Shown: one piece after another, positions 16,916 to 25,752 of the stretch | How the letters are laid out: each line of letters starts with the position of its first letter | Numbering within the stretch: the stretch's first letter is position 1 | NCBI GenBank assembly: GCA_035284745.1 | Contig: JAYKIL010000027.1 | Coordinates: 1 to 63,853, forward strand | Reading direction: 5' to 3' | Length of the DNA stretch: 63,853 nt | From: JAYKJB01 sp035284745 [NCBI: Candidatus Sericytochromatia bacterium] | GTDB taxonomy: Bacteria; Cyanobacteriota; Sericytochromatia; S15B-MN24 | Notes under the pieces: model-generated | What the model was told of the DNA's origin: nothing | What the model saw: only the letters and a program-made list of their open reading frames with translations | Databases searched by the model: none | Translations under genes and position numbers: made by a program

Positions 16916-16955
16916 AACAGGCCGCTTTTTTTTAGCCCTTAAAAAGTGGCCTGTT
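16916..16955. terminator. Bidirectional hairpin between convergent genes
   Basis: A 15-bp stem with one G-T wobble (arms 16916-16930 and 16941-16955, core AACAGGCC/GGCCTGTT) has T-rich and A-rich flanks inside the stem, so it can act on either strand. It includes the holA stop codon. Confidence 0.7.
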
Positions 16956-17952
16956 TACTGGGTTGTAGGTTCTGTAAACACCATTTTTCGAGCAAGATAC
17001 GATGGTGTTCGGGCGGCCAAAGACCGGATTTGATGGCAAGGTCTACTTTCAGGAGATCGTGCAACGCGTTGTGTAGTTCCAACGAGGTCCATTTGCGGAG
17101 GCTCTCCAAGTCTTTACGGACCTTAAAATCAGAGCGAGCGCCCGTTTCTTTGGCGATTTGCGCGGGCGTCATTCCGCGTTCTTGTAACTCTTTTTGGCGT
17201 GTCCAGCCGCGCAGCACCGTGCTCAAGGCGGCCATTAACTTCAATGGGTGGTCGTGGGTTAGGATGCGAGCCAGGGCTTCAACGCATGCCCCGGGCGAGC
17301 GTTGAGCGAAGGCATCTGTGAGCGCAAAAACTTGAACGTCTCCGTGGTGAACGTGTTTTTGGATATCTTGTAGCGTGATGGCGGCTTGCTCGGGCAGCAT
17401 CAGGGCCAGTTTTTCCAATTCGCCTTGGATACGCCAGCGATCGCCGGCTGTGGCTTCCAGCAACGCCAACACGGCATCCCGTGCGATCGCGCGTCCCTGC
17501 TGTTTCGCCATATTGGTTGTCCAAGGACCGAGTTGCTCGGCCAATTGCCACGTCTTCGCTTCACTGAATTCGCGCAGCTCCGCCCGGGCCGTCAAAGTTT
17601 TTACCAGTTTGAGGCGTTGGTCGATGCGGCCCACAATAAACAGCAGGTGATTGCCTGAGGGGATGGCGGGTGGTGTTTTCAGAAGCATATTCTCGAAATC
17701 GTCGACGCTCGGGTCGTCTGTTTTTTGCGTCAGATAGGCAGGTTCTGTGACGATGACCAATCGGCCCCCGGCTCCGAGCGGCATGGTTTGTAATGCCGCC
17801 AGGGCTTGACCTGCCGTCGCATCAGACCCGAGCAAGGTGAGATTGAAGCTCGACCACGCGGCGTCCAAGACGGTCGCTTCGAGCTTTTTGCGCGCTTCGC
17901 TCAGGGCGAACGTGTCATTGCCCGTGAAGATGTGAATTTGTGCCGGAGGCAC
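16939..17952 (-). CDS. holA: DNA polymerase III delta subunit
   Basis: A 337-residue protein, normal HolA length. It opens the sliding clamp within the clamp-loader complex. The N-terminal motif IHIFTGNDTFALSEA is typical of HolA, as are the helical middle and C-terminal domains (DRWRIQGELEKLAL, QVFALTDAFAQRSP, HPLKLMAALSTVLRGW, LLKVDLAIKSG). The start is GTG 17952, four bases after the uppS stop, which implies translational coupling. The open frame continues upstream into uppS but reads nonsense there. It is the last gene of the lysA operon. Confidence 0.92.
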   Translation of the reverse strand: MPPAQIHIFTGNDTFALSEARKKLEATVLDAAWSSFNLTLLGSDATAGQALAALQTMPLGAGGRLVIVTEPAYLTQKTDDPSVDDFENMLLKTPPAIPSGNHLLFIVGRIDQRLKLVKTLTARAELREFSEAKTWQLAEQLGPWTTNMAKQQGRAIARDAVLALLEATAGDRWRIQGELEKLALMLPEQAAITLQDIQKHVHHGDVQVFALTDAFAQRSPGACVEALARILTHDHPLKLMAALSTVLRGWTRQKELQERGMTPAQIAKETGARSDFKVRKDLESLRKWTSLELHNALHDLLKVDLAIKSGLWPPEHHRILLEKWCLQNLQPSKQATF

Positions 17953-17956
17953 AGGG

Positions 17957-18727
17957 CTAGCGGGCCGCCGCGATGGCCGCCGCCGCGCTCCCTCCGAAAC
18001 GGCGTTCACGCGACTGGTAGCTGAGAAGGGCGTCCAAGAACTGCGGTTGGCGGAATTCAGGCCACAGGACGTCGGTGAGATACAGTTCCGTGTATGCCAG
18101 TTGCCAGAGCAAAAAATTGCTGAGTCGCGCTTCTCCACTCGTTCGAATGAGAAGGTCGGGATCCGGTTGGCCGTATGTGTAGAGGCAGGCTGCCAAGGCC
18201 TGCTCGTCAATGGCTTCTGGTGACAGTTCCCCTGAGATCGCGCGTTGCGCCAGTTGACGCGCGGCCTCGACCAGCTCGCGGCGACCTCCATAATTCGCCG
18301 CGACATTCAAAGTGACGGCATTGTTGTGAGCCGTTTGTGCTTCTGAATCTCTCATGCGTTCCCGCAAGGTGGCCGGAAGCTTCTCAAGGTCGCCAATAAA
18401 TTGCAAACGAACACCATTCGCGATGAGCTCGTTCAACTCGCGTTGAATCACCTCTTCAAACAAAGCCATCAAAAAGGTGACTTCTTCGTCGGAGCGCTGC
18501 CAGTTTTCTGTGGAGAACGCATAAATTGTGAGGTGAGCAATCCCCAGTTCACGACACAATTTCAACAACACGCGCACGGTTTCGACACCTGCACGGTGGC
18601 CTTGAAAACCGCCCAGCAATTTTCGCTTGGCCCAACGCCGGTTGCCGTCCATGATGACGGCAACGTGCCGGGGCAGTCTGCTGCGGTCAAGTCCGGGCCA
18701 AGCGTGTATTGGATTTTCCGCGGGCAT
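17957..18727 (-). CDS. uppS: Isoprenyl transferase (undecaprenyl diphosphate synthase)
   Basis: The 256-residue cis-prenyltransferase makes the C55 lipid carrier for peptidoglycan and capsule. It shows the signature HVAVIMDGNRRWAK near residues 21-34, with catalytic Asp, then HRAG, FSTENWQRS, NVAANYGGR and the C-terminal PDLLIRTSGEARLSNFLL and LWPEF. The ATG at 18725-18727 has only a weak purine tract upstream. It follows cdaR by 52 bases. In cyanobacteria lysA, the diadenylate cyclase and uppS are also neighbours. Confidence 0.97.
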   Translation of the reverse strand: MPAENPIHAWPGLDRSRLPRHVAVIMDGNRRWAKRKLLGGFQGHRAGVETVRVLLKLCRELGIAHLTIYAFSTENWQRSDEEVTFLMALFEEVIQRELNELIANGVRLQFIGDLEKLPATLRERMRDSEAQTAHNNAVTLNVAANYGGRRELVEAARQLAQRAISGELSPEAIDEQALAACLYTYGQPDPDLLIRTSGEARLSNFLLWQLAYTELYLTDVLWPEFRQPQFLDALLSYQSRERRFGGSAAAAIAAAR

Positions 18728-18779
18728 AATTAAGCAGGCAAGCCCTTCGAGAGTGAGGCAGCAACGACGACGTTACGGT

Positions 18780-19178
18780 TCAGGGTGCTGGATCGTTTTT
18801 GCGCACGACCCGAACCTGGTTCACGCTGGTGCCCAAAAGCTTGAGCCCTTGCGGCGGAACAACAGATAACGGTACCAGGTCTCCCTCTCGGTGTCCAGTG
18901 AGGTCGGCCGTCACGTTGAACTCGCTCAACGCGACCTGGTCGAGCAGACGGTGGGGGCCTTCGACCCTGACTTCCACGCGCGCGGGAGACACCCGTAACT
19001 CGGGGGCGGAATTGACCACTTCAATGGCGGCATAGACCGTGCGCTGAGAGACGGCTTGTGCACCGGTTCTCACAAACATCCAAAGAATAATGGCCATCAG
19101 CACTGCAATGAGCATGAAGGCCCAATTGCTTTGTGGTTTGGGAACATTAACGGGTGTTGGTGAGTTCGTCGGTGGCAT
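18780..19178 (-). CDS. cdaR: YbbR-like regulator of diadenylate cyclase (CdaR-like)
   Basis: A 132-residue protein with one N-terminal membrane helix (WAFMLIAVLMAIILWMFV, ~19-36) and a single extracytoplasmic YbbR-like beta domain (VEVRVEGPHRLLDQV, FNVTADLTGHREGDLVPL). Firmicute CdaR proteins carry several YbbR domains; one domain is short but known in other phyla. Its start overlaps the 3' end of cdaA by 32 bases, and no SD site is visible, so it is probably coupled. It likely modulates CdaA in the membrane. Confidence 0.85.
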   Translation of the reverse strand: MPPTNSPTPVNVPKPQSNWAFMLIAVLMAIILWMFVRTGAQAVSQRTVYAAIEVVNSAPELRVSPARVEVRVEGPHRLLDQVALSEFNVTADLTGHREGDLVPLSVVPPQGLKLLGTSVNQVRVVRKNDPAP

Positions 19179-20031
19179 GGGGCTTGCGCGAGAATAACAA
19201 AGTGGTCAGCGGTTGCGTATGATTATTGCGCTTTTGAGGGCTAAAGGAGCCTGCGAGAAGTTCTTTGAGGTTATCATCCGAAAGGTGACGCTTGAGTTGA
19301 CCGCCATGTGCCACGGATACCGTTCCGGTTTCTTCTGACACGACGATGGCAATGGCATCCGTCGTTTCGGTCAAACCGATGGCGGCACGGTGACGCGTTC
19401 CGACGTGTCGGCGTGCACCGGGAGCCGGCCGCCTCATGCCTTCCGACAAAGGCAATACAGAACCGGCTGCGGCGAGGCGGTCGTTTTGAATGATGACAGC
19501 CCCGTCGTGCAGGGGGGAACTGGGGATAAAGATCGTGCTGAGAAGCTCAGCCGTCACCAAGGCGTCAAGCGGAGTGCCTGTTTCGATAAATTCCGTAAGG
19601 CCCGTATTGCGTTCGAGAATGATCAACGCGCCAATCTTTTGCCGGGAGAGGTACTTGACGGCGTTGGCGACCTCTTCAAGCACACGGGGCACGCTGACAC
19701 GTTTGCGAGGGCCCCACAGTTCGCCCCCCCGGAACAGTTCACCTTGGCCGATGTGTGCGAGGGCACGCCGCAGTTCCGGCTGGAAAACGATGGGAATCGC
19801 AACAATGAGCATGGTCGTCATGCTTTGAACCAGCCAGGTGATGGTGTTGAGCTCAAGTGCGTGGCTGATGAGGTAGGCCAACAAAAGCAGCAGCAGGCCA
19901 CGCAGCAACTGAACCGCCCGCGTGCCCTGGATTAACAGGAAGAAGCGGTATAGAACAAAGCTGACGAGTAAAACGTCGAGCAGATCCTGCCAGCGAAGTC
20001 CCGCTGCAAAGTGCGCCACGTCGGTAGGCAT
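19147..20031 (-). CDS. cdaA: Diadenylate cyclase (c-di-AMP synthase)
   Basis: The 294-residue protein has about three N-terminal membrane helices (residues ~18-85) followed by a DAC domain. The two catalytic motifs are intact: Asp-Gly-Ala at 176-178 (LHDGAVII) and Arg-His-Arg at 213-215 (GTRHRAAIGL). It condenses two ATP into c-di-AMP, a regulator of potassium and turgor homeostasis. The start codon overlaps the lysA stop by one base (TGATG), and cdaR overlaps its end. No c-di-AMP phosphodiesterase is visible in the window. Confidence 0.96.
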   Translation of the reverse strand: MPTDVAHFAAGLRWQDLLDVLLVSFVLYRFFLLIQGTRAVQLLRGLLLLLLAYLISHALELNTITWLVQSMTTMLIVAIPIVFQPELRRALAHIGQGELFRGGELWGPRKRVSVPRVLEEVANAVKYLSRQKIGALIILERNTGLTEFIETGTPLDALVTAELLSTIFIPSSPLHDGAVIIQNDRLAAAGSVLPLSEGMRRPAPGARRHVGTRHRAAIGLTETTDAIAIVVSEETGTVSVAHGGQLKRHLSDDNLKELLAGSFSPQKRNNHTQPLTTLLFSRKPHATDELTNTR

Positions 20032-21383
20032 CAGGCCTCCCTCCGCAGGTGCGGGGGAAGGGCATCAAGTCGGATGAGGTCATCAAGCGTTTCGCGCCTT
20101 GCGATGATGTCTGCGCGCCCATCGCTGACCAACACGACGGCTGGGCGTCCGCAGCGATTGTAATGGCTTGCCATCGCATAGGTGTAGGCACCGGTCGCAT
20201 AGACCGCCAAGATATCGCCTGCTTGCAAACGGGGCAGTTCTATGTCGGAAATTAAAACGTCGCCCGACTCGCAATACCGCCCTGCCAAGGTCACCAATTC
20301 GGTCGTCTCTGCCGCTTGTCCCGCAACCTCTGCCACATACTGCGCACCATAGGTGATGGGTCGAGGGTTGTCCCCCATACCTCCATCCAAGGATACATAG
20401 GTGCGGATGCCGGGCACGTCTTTGCGACTTCCCGTGGCGTACAGGGTGACCCCTGCGCTGCCCACTATGGAGCGACCCGGTTCCAAAATGAGGCGAGGTG
20501 GGGGTACGTGGTAAAGCTCGCAGGACTTGAGAACGGCCAGGCACAGCCTTTCAACGGTCTCGGAAATGCACGGGGGATCATCCGAGGCCACGTAGGGGAT
20601 TCCTAATCCGCCGCCGAGATCCAGTTCTTTGGCTTCGAATCCATGTCGCTCCCGGATCTCTTGAAGCAGACCCACCATCGTTTTTGCCGTCTCCTCGAAA
20701 GCGTGGGCATCGAATATTTGTGAACCGATATGGGCCTGTAGACCCAAACATTCAACTTCGGGAGAGGCTTTGAGCCATTGAAGCGCTTCATCCAATTGAC
20801 CGCTTTTGAGATCAAGACCAAATTTTGAGTCTTCCTGCCCGGTACGAATGAAATCGTGCGTGTGTGCTTCGATACCGGGAGCCACCCTCAAAAGAATTCG
20901 TGGAGCGAAATTTTCCTGGCGTGCCAGCCTCAGCAGAAGGCGTAATTCGTCAAGGTTGTCTACATTGATGCGACCGATTCGGTTTTGTAGCGCGTGCCGA
21001 AGTTCGTCTTCAGTTTTGTTGTTACCTTGCAGAACGCAAGCCTCCGCCGGTACTCCGGCGGCCAAGGCCGTATGGAATTCGCCGCTGGACACCACATCCA
21101 ACCCCAGACCTTCTTGAAAAACCAGCGCGTGAATGGCGCAAAGCGTGAGCGCTTTGCTGGCATACAGTATCCGGCCCCCCGGTGGATAACACCGGGCCAA
21201 GGTTTGGACGTATTCTCGGCAGGCCTCCCGCAGCGTGTGCTCATCCAGAACCAACAATGGCGTGCCGAATTGCCCGGCAAGATCCAGAGCTTTGCAGCCA
21301 CCCAACACCAATTCCCCCGCAGCGTTTCGCTCGGCGGTCAATGGACGGATGAAAGGCGGAAGGGCGGAACGCGGCAAGAGCAT
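20031..21383 (-). CDS. lysA: Diaminopimelate decarboxylase
   Basis: PLP enzyme converting meso-diaminopimelate to lysine. From ATG 21383 the protein has 450 residues, usual for LysA. Motifs include YASKAL with the PLP lysine, [33 protein letters not shown] and GAYTYAMAS. The frame is open to a TTG at 21503, but an extended -10 element at 21512-21520 would put the transcription start at about that codon, and the added residues are not LysA-like. No good SD site is visible before the ATG. It is the first gene of the lysA-cdaA-cdaR-uppS-holA operon. Confidence 0.95.
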   Translation of the reverse strand: MLLPRSALPPFIRPLTAERNAAGELVLGGCKALDLAGQFGTPLLVLDEHTLREACREYVQTLARCYPPGGRILYASKALTLCAIHALVFQEGLGLDVVSSGEFHTALAAGVPAEACVLQGNNKTEDELRHALQNRIGRINVDNLDELRLLLRLARQENFAPRILLRVAPGIEAHTHDFIRTGQEDSKFGLDLKSGQLDEALQWLKASPEVECLGLQAHIGSQIFDAHAFEETAKTMVGLLQEIRERHGFEAKELDLGGGLGIPYVASDDPPCISETVERLCLAVLKSCELYHVPPPRLILEPGRSIVGSAGVTLYATGSRKDVPGIRTYVSLDGGMGDNPRPITYGAQYVAEVAGQAAETTELVTLAGRYCESGDVLISDIELPRLQAGDILAVYATGAYTYAMASHYNRCGRPAVVLVSDGRADIIARRETLDDLIRLDALPPHLRREA

Positions 21384-21511
21384 AGCTTCGCAAAAAAACG
21401 GCAGCAACGCATACCACGTAACGAATGCCGGTTTTGCGGTAAGAAGGAGGGGCGCAAAAACGTCCGCAGGCCATTCGGAGGTGGGTTCGCACGGCCTGCG
21501 CAACGGCCGTT

Positions 21512-21520
21512 ATTGTAACA
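21512..21520 (-). promoter_or_regulatory. Predicted extended -10 promoter of the lysA operon
   Basis: On the minus strand TGTTACAAT fits an extended -10 (TGnTAnAAT). No good -35 is seen. It would give a leader of about 120 bases before ATG 21383. Confidence 0.4.
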
Positions 21521-21558
21521 CACCCGCCCGTGAATCCGGGTCTTTTCAGGCCCCTTTT

Positions 21559-21587
21559 TTGACATTTGCGAGCGAGGGGGCTACAAC
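21559..21587 (+). promoter_or_regulatory. Predicted sigma70 promoter for ribH
   Basis: Consensus TTGACA (21559-21564), a 17-base spacer, then TACAAC (21582-21587), 61 bases before the ribH start. It is back to back with the lysA promoter. Confidence 0.65.
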
Positions 21588-21648
21588 CTTTGAGAGCCCA
21601 TTGCTCGGGCTTTTGTCGCGCCATGCTAAACGACGGGAGGCAATAAGG

Positions 21649-22149
21649 ATGATTCACATCCACGGACATTTGGTGGTCGAACCGGGCACTCGCTTCGCGG
21701 TCGTGATTGCGCGTTTTAATGAGTTGATTGGCAACCGTCTGTTGTCCGGTTTTGAAGACGCCATCGTGCGACACGGCGGTGATTCAGCAGCGATTGACGT
21801 CTATTGGGTCCCGGGTGCGTTTGAATTGCCCCTGTTGGCGCAAACGGTGGCAGAGTCGGGCCGTTACAGTGCTGTTGCGGCCCTGGGGGCCGTCATCCGC
21901 GGCGCAACGCCTCATTTTGATTACGTGGCAGGCGAAGCGGCGAAAGGCTTGCAGACGGCCTCGTTGAAAACGGGCACGCCGGTCGTTTTTGGTGTGTTGA
22001 CGACGGATACCATCGAGCAGGCCATTGAGCGCGCGGGAACCAAAGGCGGCAATAAAGGATGGGAAGCGGGAATGACCGCGATAGAAATGGCGAATCTGAT
22101 GTTGGTTTTGAAGGGCCCACAGTCTCCTCGGAAGCGCCTGAAGGCTTGA
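21649..22149 (+). CDS. ribH: 6,7-dimethyl-8-ribityllumazine synthase
   Basis: The 166-residue enzyme condenses the ribulose-derived four-carbon unit with the pyrimidine to give the riboflavin precursor. Motifs: [41 protein letters not shown] with the catalytic His, and [20 protein letters not shown]. The start ATG 21649 is fixed by GGGAGG eight bases upstream; the longer frame from 21235 is antisense to lysA. No other rib gene is nearby. hslO follows after 66 bases. Confidence 0.96.
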   Translation: MIHIHGHLVVEPGTRFAVVIARFNELIGNRLLSGFEDAIVRHGGDSAAIDVYWVPGAFELPLLAQTVAESGRYSAVAALGAVIRGATPHFDYVAGEAAKGLQTASLKTGTPVVFGVLTTDTIEQAIERAGTKGGNKGWEAGMTAIEMANLMLVLKGPQSPRKRLKA

Positions 22150-22215
22150 TGGACGTGTTAAAATGACGCGCAGGGACACGGGCCGAACCAAGAGTTGGTC
22201 AGGGAGTAAGCGCGG

Positions 22216-23085
22216 ATGATACGAGACCATCTCGTCAGAGCGACGGCTGCTGCAGGTCGCATACGAGCCGTGGCGATCAGGACCACGGACTTGGCGGAAG
22301 AGGCCCGCGTGAGACACGGGTTGTCTCCCACGGCTTCGGCGGCGTTGGGTAAGGTGATGACGGGGGCCTTGCTTTTGGCCTCAACGTTGCGTAAGGCGGG
22401 ACGTTTAAATGTGCGCGTCGCGGGAGGGGGGCCGATCGGCGGCATCTTTGTGGATGCAGGAACCGATGGTAAGGTGCGCGGTTATGTGGGCAATCCCGAT
22501 ATCGATTTGCCTTTGAAAAATGACGGACACCTGAATGTCGGGGGGGCTGTCGGCCAAGACGGCTTTTTGAGCGTCACCTATGATCTTGGTCGTCGACCCT
22601 ACACAGGCACCGTGGCGCTGGTGAGCGGTGAAATTGGTGACGATGTGGCCGCTTACCTGGCCCATTCAGAACAAATTCCATCGGCCGTTTCCCTGGGAAT
22701 TTTTGTGGAGGGGGGGCGTGTCGTCAGCGCGGGCGGCTTGTTGGTCCAATTGTTACCGGATGCAGGCGATGAGATCGCGGAGCGTCTTGAGGAAACAATT
22801 CGCTCGCTGCCTGCTTTTTCGGATATGGACAAAGGAAACCTCTCGTTGGTTCAGGTGCTCGAACGCGCTTTGGAGGGTTTTGCTGTCGAGATCCTTCAAG
22901 ATGAACAGTCCGTGGCGTTTTCGTGCCATTGCGACACGGAACGCGTACTGTCTGCCCTGAGGCTGCTTGGTGAAGAAGAAATCAAAGACATGATTGCCGT
23001 CGACGGCCAAGCAGAGGTGCGTTGCCATTTTTGCGGAACTCAGTATCAAGTGTCGCGAGAACAACTCGAGGGACTGGTGTCGTAA
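22216..23085 (+). CDS. hslO: Hsp33 redox-regulated chaperone
   Basis: The 289-residue cytosolic holdase is activated by oxidation. The N-terminal domain shows GKVMTGALLLASTL and GPIGGIFVDAG. The C-terminal redox switch is complete: CHC at about 236-238 and CHFC about 30 residues later, the CxC/CxxC zinc site. The ATG is preceded by GGGAG nine bases upstream. It is probably co-transcribed with ribH. Confidence 0.95.
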   Translation: MIRDHLVRATAAAGRIRAVAIRTTDLAEEARVRHGLSPTASAALGKVMTGALLLASTLRKAGRLNVRVAGGGPIGGIFVDAGTDGKVRGYVGNPDIDLPLKNDGHLNVGGAVGQDGFLSVTYDLGRRPYTGTVALVSGEIGDDVAAYLAHSEQIPSAVSLGIFVEGGRVVSAGGLLVQLLPDAGDEIAERLEETIRSLPAFSDMDKGNLSLVQVLERALEGFAVEILQDEQSVAFSCHCDTERVLSALRLLGEEEIKDMIAVDGQAEVRCHFCGTQYQVSREQLEGLVS

Positions 23086-23087
23086 GC

Positions 23088-23120
23088 AAAAGAAAGGGCC
23101 CAGACTTATCGCCTGGGCCC
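23088..23120 (-). terminator. Rho-independent terminator of rpmB
   Basis: Perfect 8-bp stem GGGCCCAG/CTGGGCCC with a 9-base loop. On the minus strand it is followed by TTTCTTTT, and it lies 17 bases beyond the rpmB stop. It also follows the convergent hslO stop. Confidence 0.85.
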
Positions 23121-23137
23121 CGCCGAATGGGTGACGC

Positions 23138-23332
23138 TTATACTGCGCGCGTGATCTTGCCTGCCTTGAGGCAAGAGGTGCAAATCTTTACGCGGCGAAC
23201 GAGCCCAGGCTTGATCTGCGCCCGTACGCTCTGCAGGTTAGGCATCCAGCGGCGCTTGGTATGAACCATAGAGTGGCTGACGTTGTGACCGGTCGTTGGA
23301 CCTTTGGCGCAAACATCACAGCGCTTGGACAT
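23138..23332 (-). CDS. rpmB: 50S ribosomal protein L28
   Basis: A 64-residue ribosomal protein starting MSKRCDVCAKGPTTGHNVSHS, the L28 signature, ending KICTSCLKAGKITRAV. It retains two CxxC pairs, so it is the zinc-binding form. ATG 23330-23332 is set by GGAGG nine bases upstream; the longer frame to 23401 is spurious. Confidence 0.97.
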   Translation of the reverse strand: MSKRCDVCAKGPTTGHNVSHSMVHTKRRWMPNLQSVRAQIKPGLVRRVKICTSCLKAGKITRAV

Positions 23333-23433
23333 GGGGTTTGACCTCCGGGGAGAGAAGATAGACAGACTGGCGCGCCGTGGCACGAAGTTCAAATCTACCA
23401 TACGAAAAGGTTAATGGCAATCGAGAGAACCAT

Positions 23434-24144
23434 TTGATTGTTGTAAATATTGGCAACACTCATCTGCGGTGGCTGGCCTTTGAAGGCGAGCAAATTGTTG
23501 ACAGTGGGCGCGTTCCGACCAGAGAGGCGGTTTTGCAGCCGCCAACACTGCCACCCGGCCCGGTGGCGTTGGTGTCTGTTGTTCCGGGTTGTCGAGCCGC
23601 ACTTTTGCCTGTTTGGACTGCCGAAGGGCGAAGTGTGTTTGATGTCAATGGGGCGGTTGATCTGGGCCTTGTGTTGGCCTATACCGAAAAGCAACGCTTG
23701 GGGGCCGATCGGCTCGCCAATGCGGTGGCCCTCTGGCACGGGTTTGGTCCCGGGATTGTGGTCGACGCGGGCACCGCGACCACCTTGACCGTCGTCGATG
23801 AGACAGGTGTGTTGCGGGGGGGCGCGATTATGCCCGGTTTGACGACGGCCCGTGATTCCTTATGGCAAGGAACCGCGCAGTTACCCGCCGTTTCGCTGGA
23901 AATTCCTGAAAAATCGGTGGGGGAATCTACAGAGGCAGGCCTGCGGGCAGGTTTGGTTCTGGGGCATATCGGCGCAGTGTTATTTTTGATTCAGCGTATG
24001 CGCCAAGAAGTGCCCAGCGCCCGCACACTCATTGTGACGGGCGGCTGGGGGGCGTTGTTGTCAGCAGAATTACCCGCTGCTCAGTACGTCGCCGATCTCA
24101 CCTTGCTTGGCGCGCGCTGGGCTTGGCTTAACGCAAATAAGTGA
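23434..24144 (+). CDS. coaX: Type III pantothenate kinase
   Basis: First step of coenzyme A synthesis, ATP-dependent phosphorylation of pantothenate. A TTG start at 23434 (GAGAG six bases upstream) gives 236 residues beginning MIVVNIGNTHLRW, which places the phosphate motif at the N-terminus as usual; the frame is open to 23377. Other motifs are GADRLANAVALWH with the catalytic Asp, IVVDAGTATTLTVVD and VTGGWGALL. The usual N-terminal DxGNT Asp is Asn here. I recall cyanobacterial CoaX proteins also departing from DxGNT at this site. Its last 17 bases overlap the convergent PucR-type gene. Confidence 0.9.
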   Translation: MIVVNIGNTHLRWLAFEGEQIVDSGRVPTREAVLQPPTLPPGPVALVSVVPGCRAALLPVWTAEGRSVFDVNGAVDLGLVLAYTEKQRLGADRLANAVALWHGFGPGIVVDAGTATTLTVVDETGVLRGGAIMPGLTTARDSLWQGTAQLPAVSLEIPEKSVGESTEAGLRAGLVLGHIGAVLFLIQRMRQEVPSARTLIVTGGWGALLSAELPAAQYVADLTLLGARWAWLNANK

Positions 24145-25489
24145 CCACCTGGTTCATCTTGAGGCCCAGGTGCAACAGCAGCCTGTTTTCAGCGTCATCC
24201 AAGTCTATTTGCGTGATGTCGCGGATCCGTTCAAGGCGGTATTTTAGCGTGTTTCGGTGAATGAACAACTTCGTGGAGGTTTCTGTCAGGTTGCCATTGC
24301 ACTCGAGAAAGGCCGCAATGGTTTTGACCAGCTCCTTGTCCGTTTGTTGATTATAATCAATCAGGCGTTGCAATGGCTCACAGAAAAATTCGTTCGGGTC
24401 CTGGCTCTGCGCGAATTGAAGCAACATTCGATAGATCCCCAGTTCTGAAAAAAACGTGACGTGACCGGGGCCTTGCGTATGACGTCCAATTTTCAGCGCG
24501 TGGAGCGACTCTTTGAAGCTTTGTGGGGTGTCCATCAGGGCATCATTCATTCGCCCAACGCCGACAGAGACGCTCCATTGAGCCGACGTTTGCCGGACTT
24601 TTTGCTGGATCGCCTGGGTGAGTTGCAATACTTTTTCCGCGCTGGGCTGGGCCTCTTTCACCGGATAAAGAATGGTCGCACCCTGGGCTTGATTGATCAC
24701 AATGGCCTGACGAAAGCTCAACAAGGCATTGAGTATCGATACAAGACGACTGACTTCCTCAGGTTGAACCTCGTTATGAGGCTGCTCGTCGAATTCAACG
24801 GTGATGACCCAATGGCCTGTATTCAGTGCATACCCGAGGTAGGTGGCGCGGCGCCGCAGGGTTTCCATCATGGCGGCCGTATTGGCCGTGAGCAGGTCAC
24901 GGAAAAAGTCGCGTTTGACTTTCTGTTCAGATTCGGTGGTGCCTTTTTGCTTCAGTAATTCAATGGAGAGAACCACAGCGCCGCTTTCGAGGTGGTTTTG
25001 GAAAAATGGGGGAGGGTTCTCGCTGTTAAGTACTGAGAAGAAACCATAGACCTCTCCGCTGATGACCAACGGGTGAACGGTTCGTGTCACCGTGGAATCT
25101 GGCAAGGCGGCAACTGTCACGGGCATCCGCTCTTTACGCAGCGTGTGAAGAACTCCGCTGCTTTCCCAACGTTTGATGGTATTGACTGGCGTGCCTTTGT
25201 TGACAATGAGCTCGTCGAGCCAAGGCTCCGGCGCGGGGTGGGCTTGGCCGATGGCCAGCAAATTAAACTGTTTGTCTTCAACACACACGCTGCAATGCAG
25301 TTCTTTCGCCAGTGTCCGCGCCATCATCTCAAGCCCAGACCCCTCCAGAACCTGATCGAGCAAACGCTTTTGCAAGGCTGGCGTATCTTTGGGTGCTTCG
25401 ATGCGCAGCGCGTGAGGCGCGACAGGCTCGTCGCAGAGTGCCCTCGCACCCTCCGTCGGTGTGGATTGCCCGATGACCTGATTTTTCAT
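24128..25489 (-). CDS. PucR-family transcriptional regulator with GAF-like domain
   Basis: The 453-residue protein starts at ATG 25489 with AGGAGG eight bases upstream; the longer frame to 25558 lacks this. Residues ~50-180 form a GAF-like sensor (LLAIGQAHPAPEPW, TVHPLVISGEVYGFFSVL). A central GGDEF-like/CdaR domain follows (~200-350, WVITVEFDEQP, WSVSVGVGRM). The C-terminal PucR HTH is clear (FLECNGNLTETSTKLFIHRNTLKYRLERI). Such proteins usually control purine, amino-acid or sugar catabolism by binding small molecules; the ligand here is unknown. An interrupted palindrome TAACA-AG-TGTTA at 25561-25572 in its leader is a possible autoregulatory site. Confidence 0.9.
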   Translation of the reverse strand: MKNQVIGQSTPTEGARALCDEPVAPHALRIEAPKDTPALQKRLLDQVLEGSGLEMMARTLAKELHCSVCVEDKQFNLLAIGQAHPAPEPWLDELIVNKGTPVNTIKRWESSGVLHTLRKERMPVTVAALPDSTVTRTVHPLVISGEVYGFFSVLNSENPPPFFQNHLESGAVVLSIELLKQKGTTESEQKVKRDFFRDLLTANTAAMMETLRRRATYLGYALNTGHWVITVEFDEQPHNEVQPEEVSRLVSILNALLSFRQAIVINQAQGATILYPVKEAQPSAEKVLQLTQAIQQKVRQTSAQWSVSVGVGRMNDALMDTPQSFKESLHALKIGRHTQGPGHVTFFSELGIYRMLLQFAQSQDPNEFFCEPLQRLIDYNQQTDKELVKTIAAFLECNGNLTETSTKLFIHRNTLKYRLERIRDITQIDLDDAENRLLLHLGLKMNQVVTYLR

Positions 25490-25752
25490 CTGGATGCCCT
25501 CCTGTATGCAAGCCTGTAGAGCCCCTGGGAGAAGGGGGTTGGGCTTGTGTTGGTGCACAATAACAAGTGTTAACCGAGGCCAGCTTAATACAACTTTACA
25601 TTTGAGGCAAGCTCAATTCTGAAAAGCTGAAAATCATTGCCAGATGCCAGTCTTTAGCATCCTGGCGCTCGAGGGGCAGTGTGTTTCTGGCCCTTCGATC
25701 CTTCAGACGAGCAATGCCTTTGGACCCTCTTTTGAACCCCGGGATTGATTCA

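Noticed and set aside
17957-18306. Upstream extension of holA into uppS
   Set aside because: Reads nonsense in that frame and overlaps a clear uppS; GTG 17952 is the better start.
19390-19935. 181-codon plus-strand frame inside cdaA
   Set aside because: Antisense shadow of an intact diadenylate cyclase.
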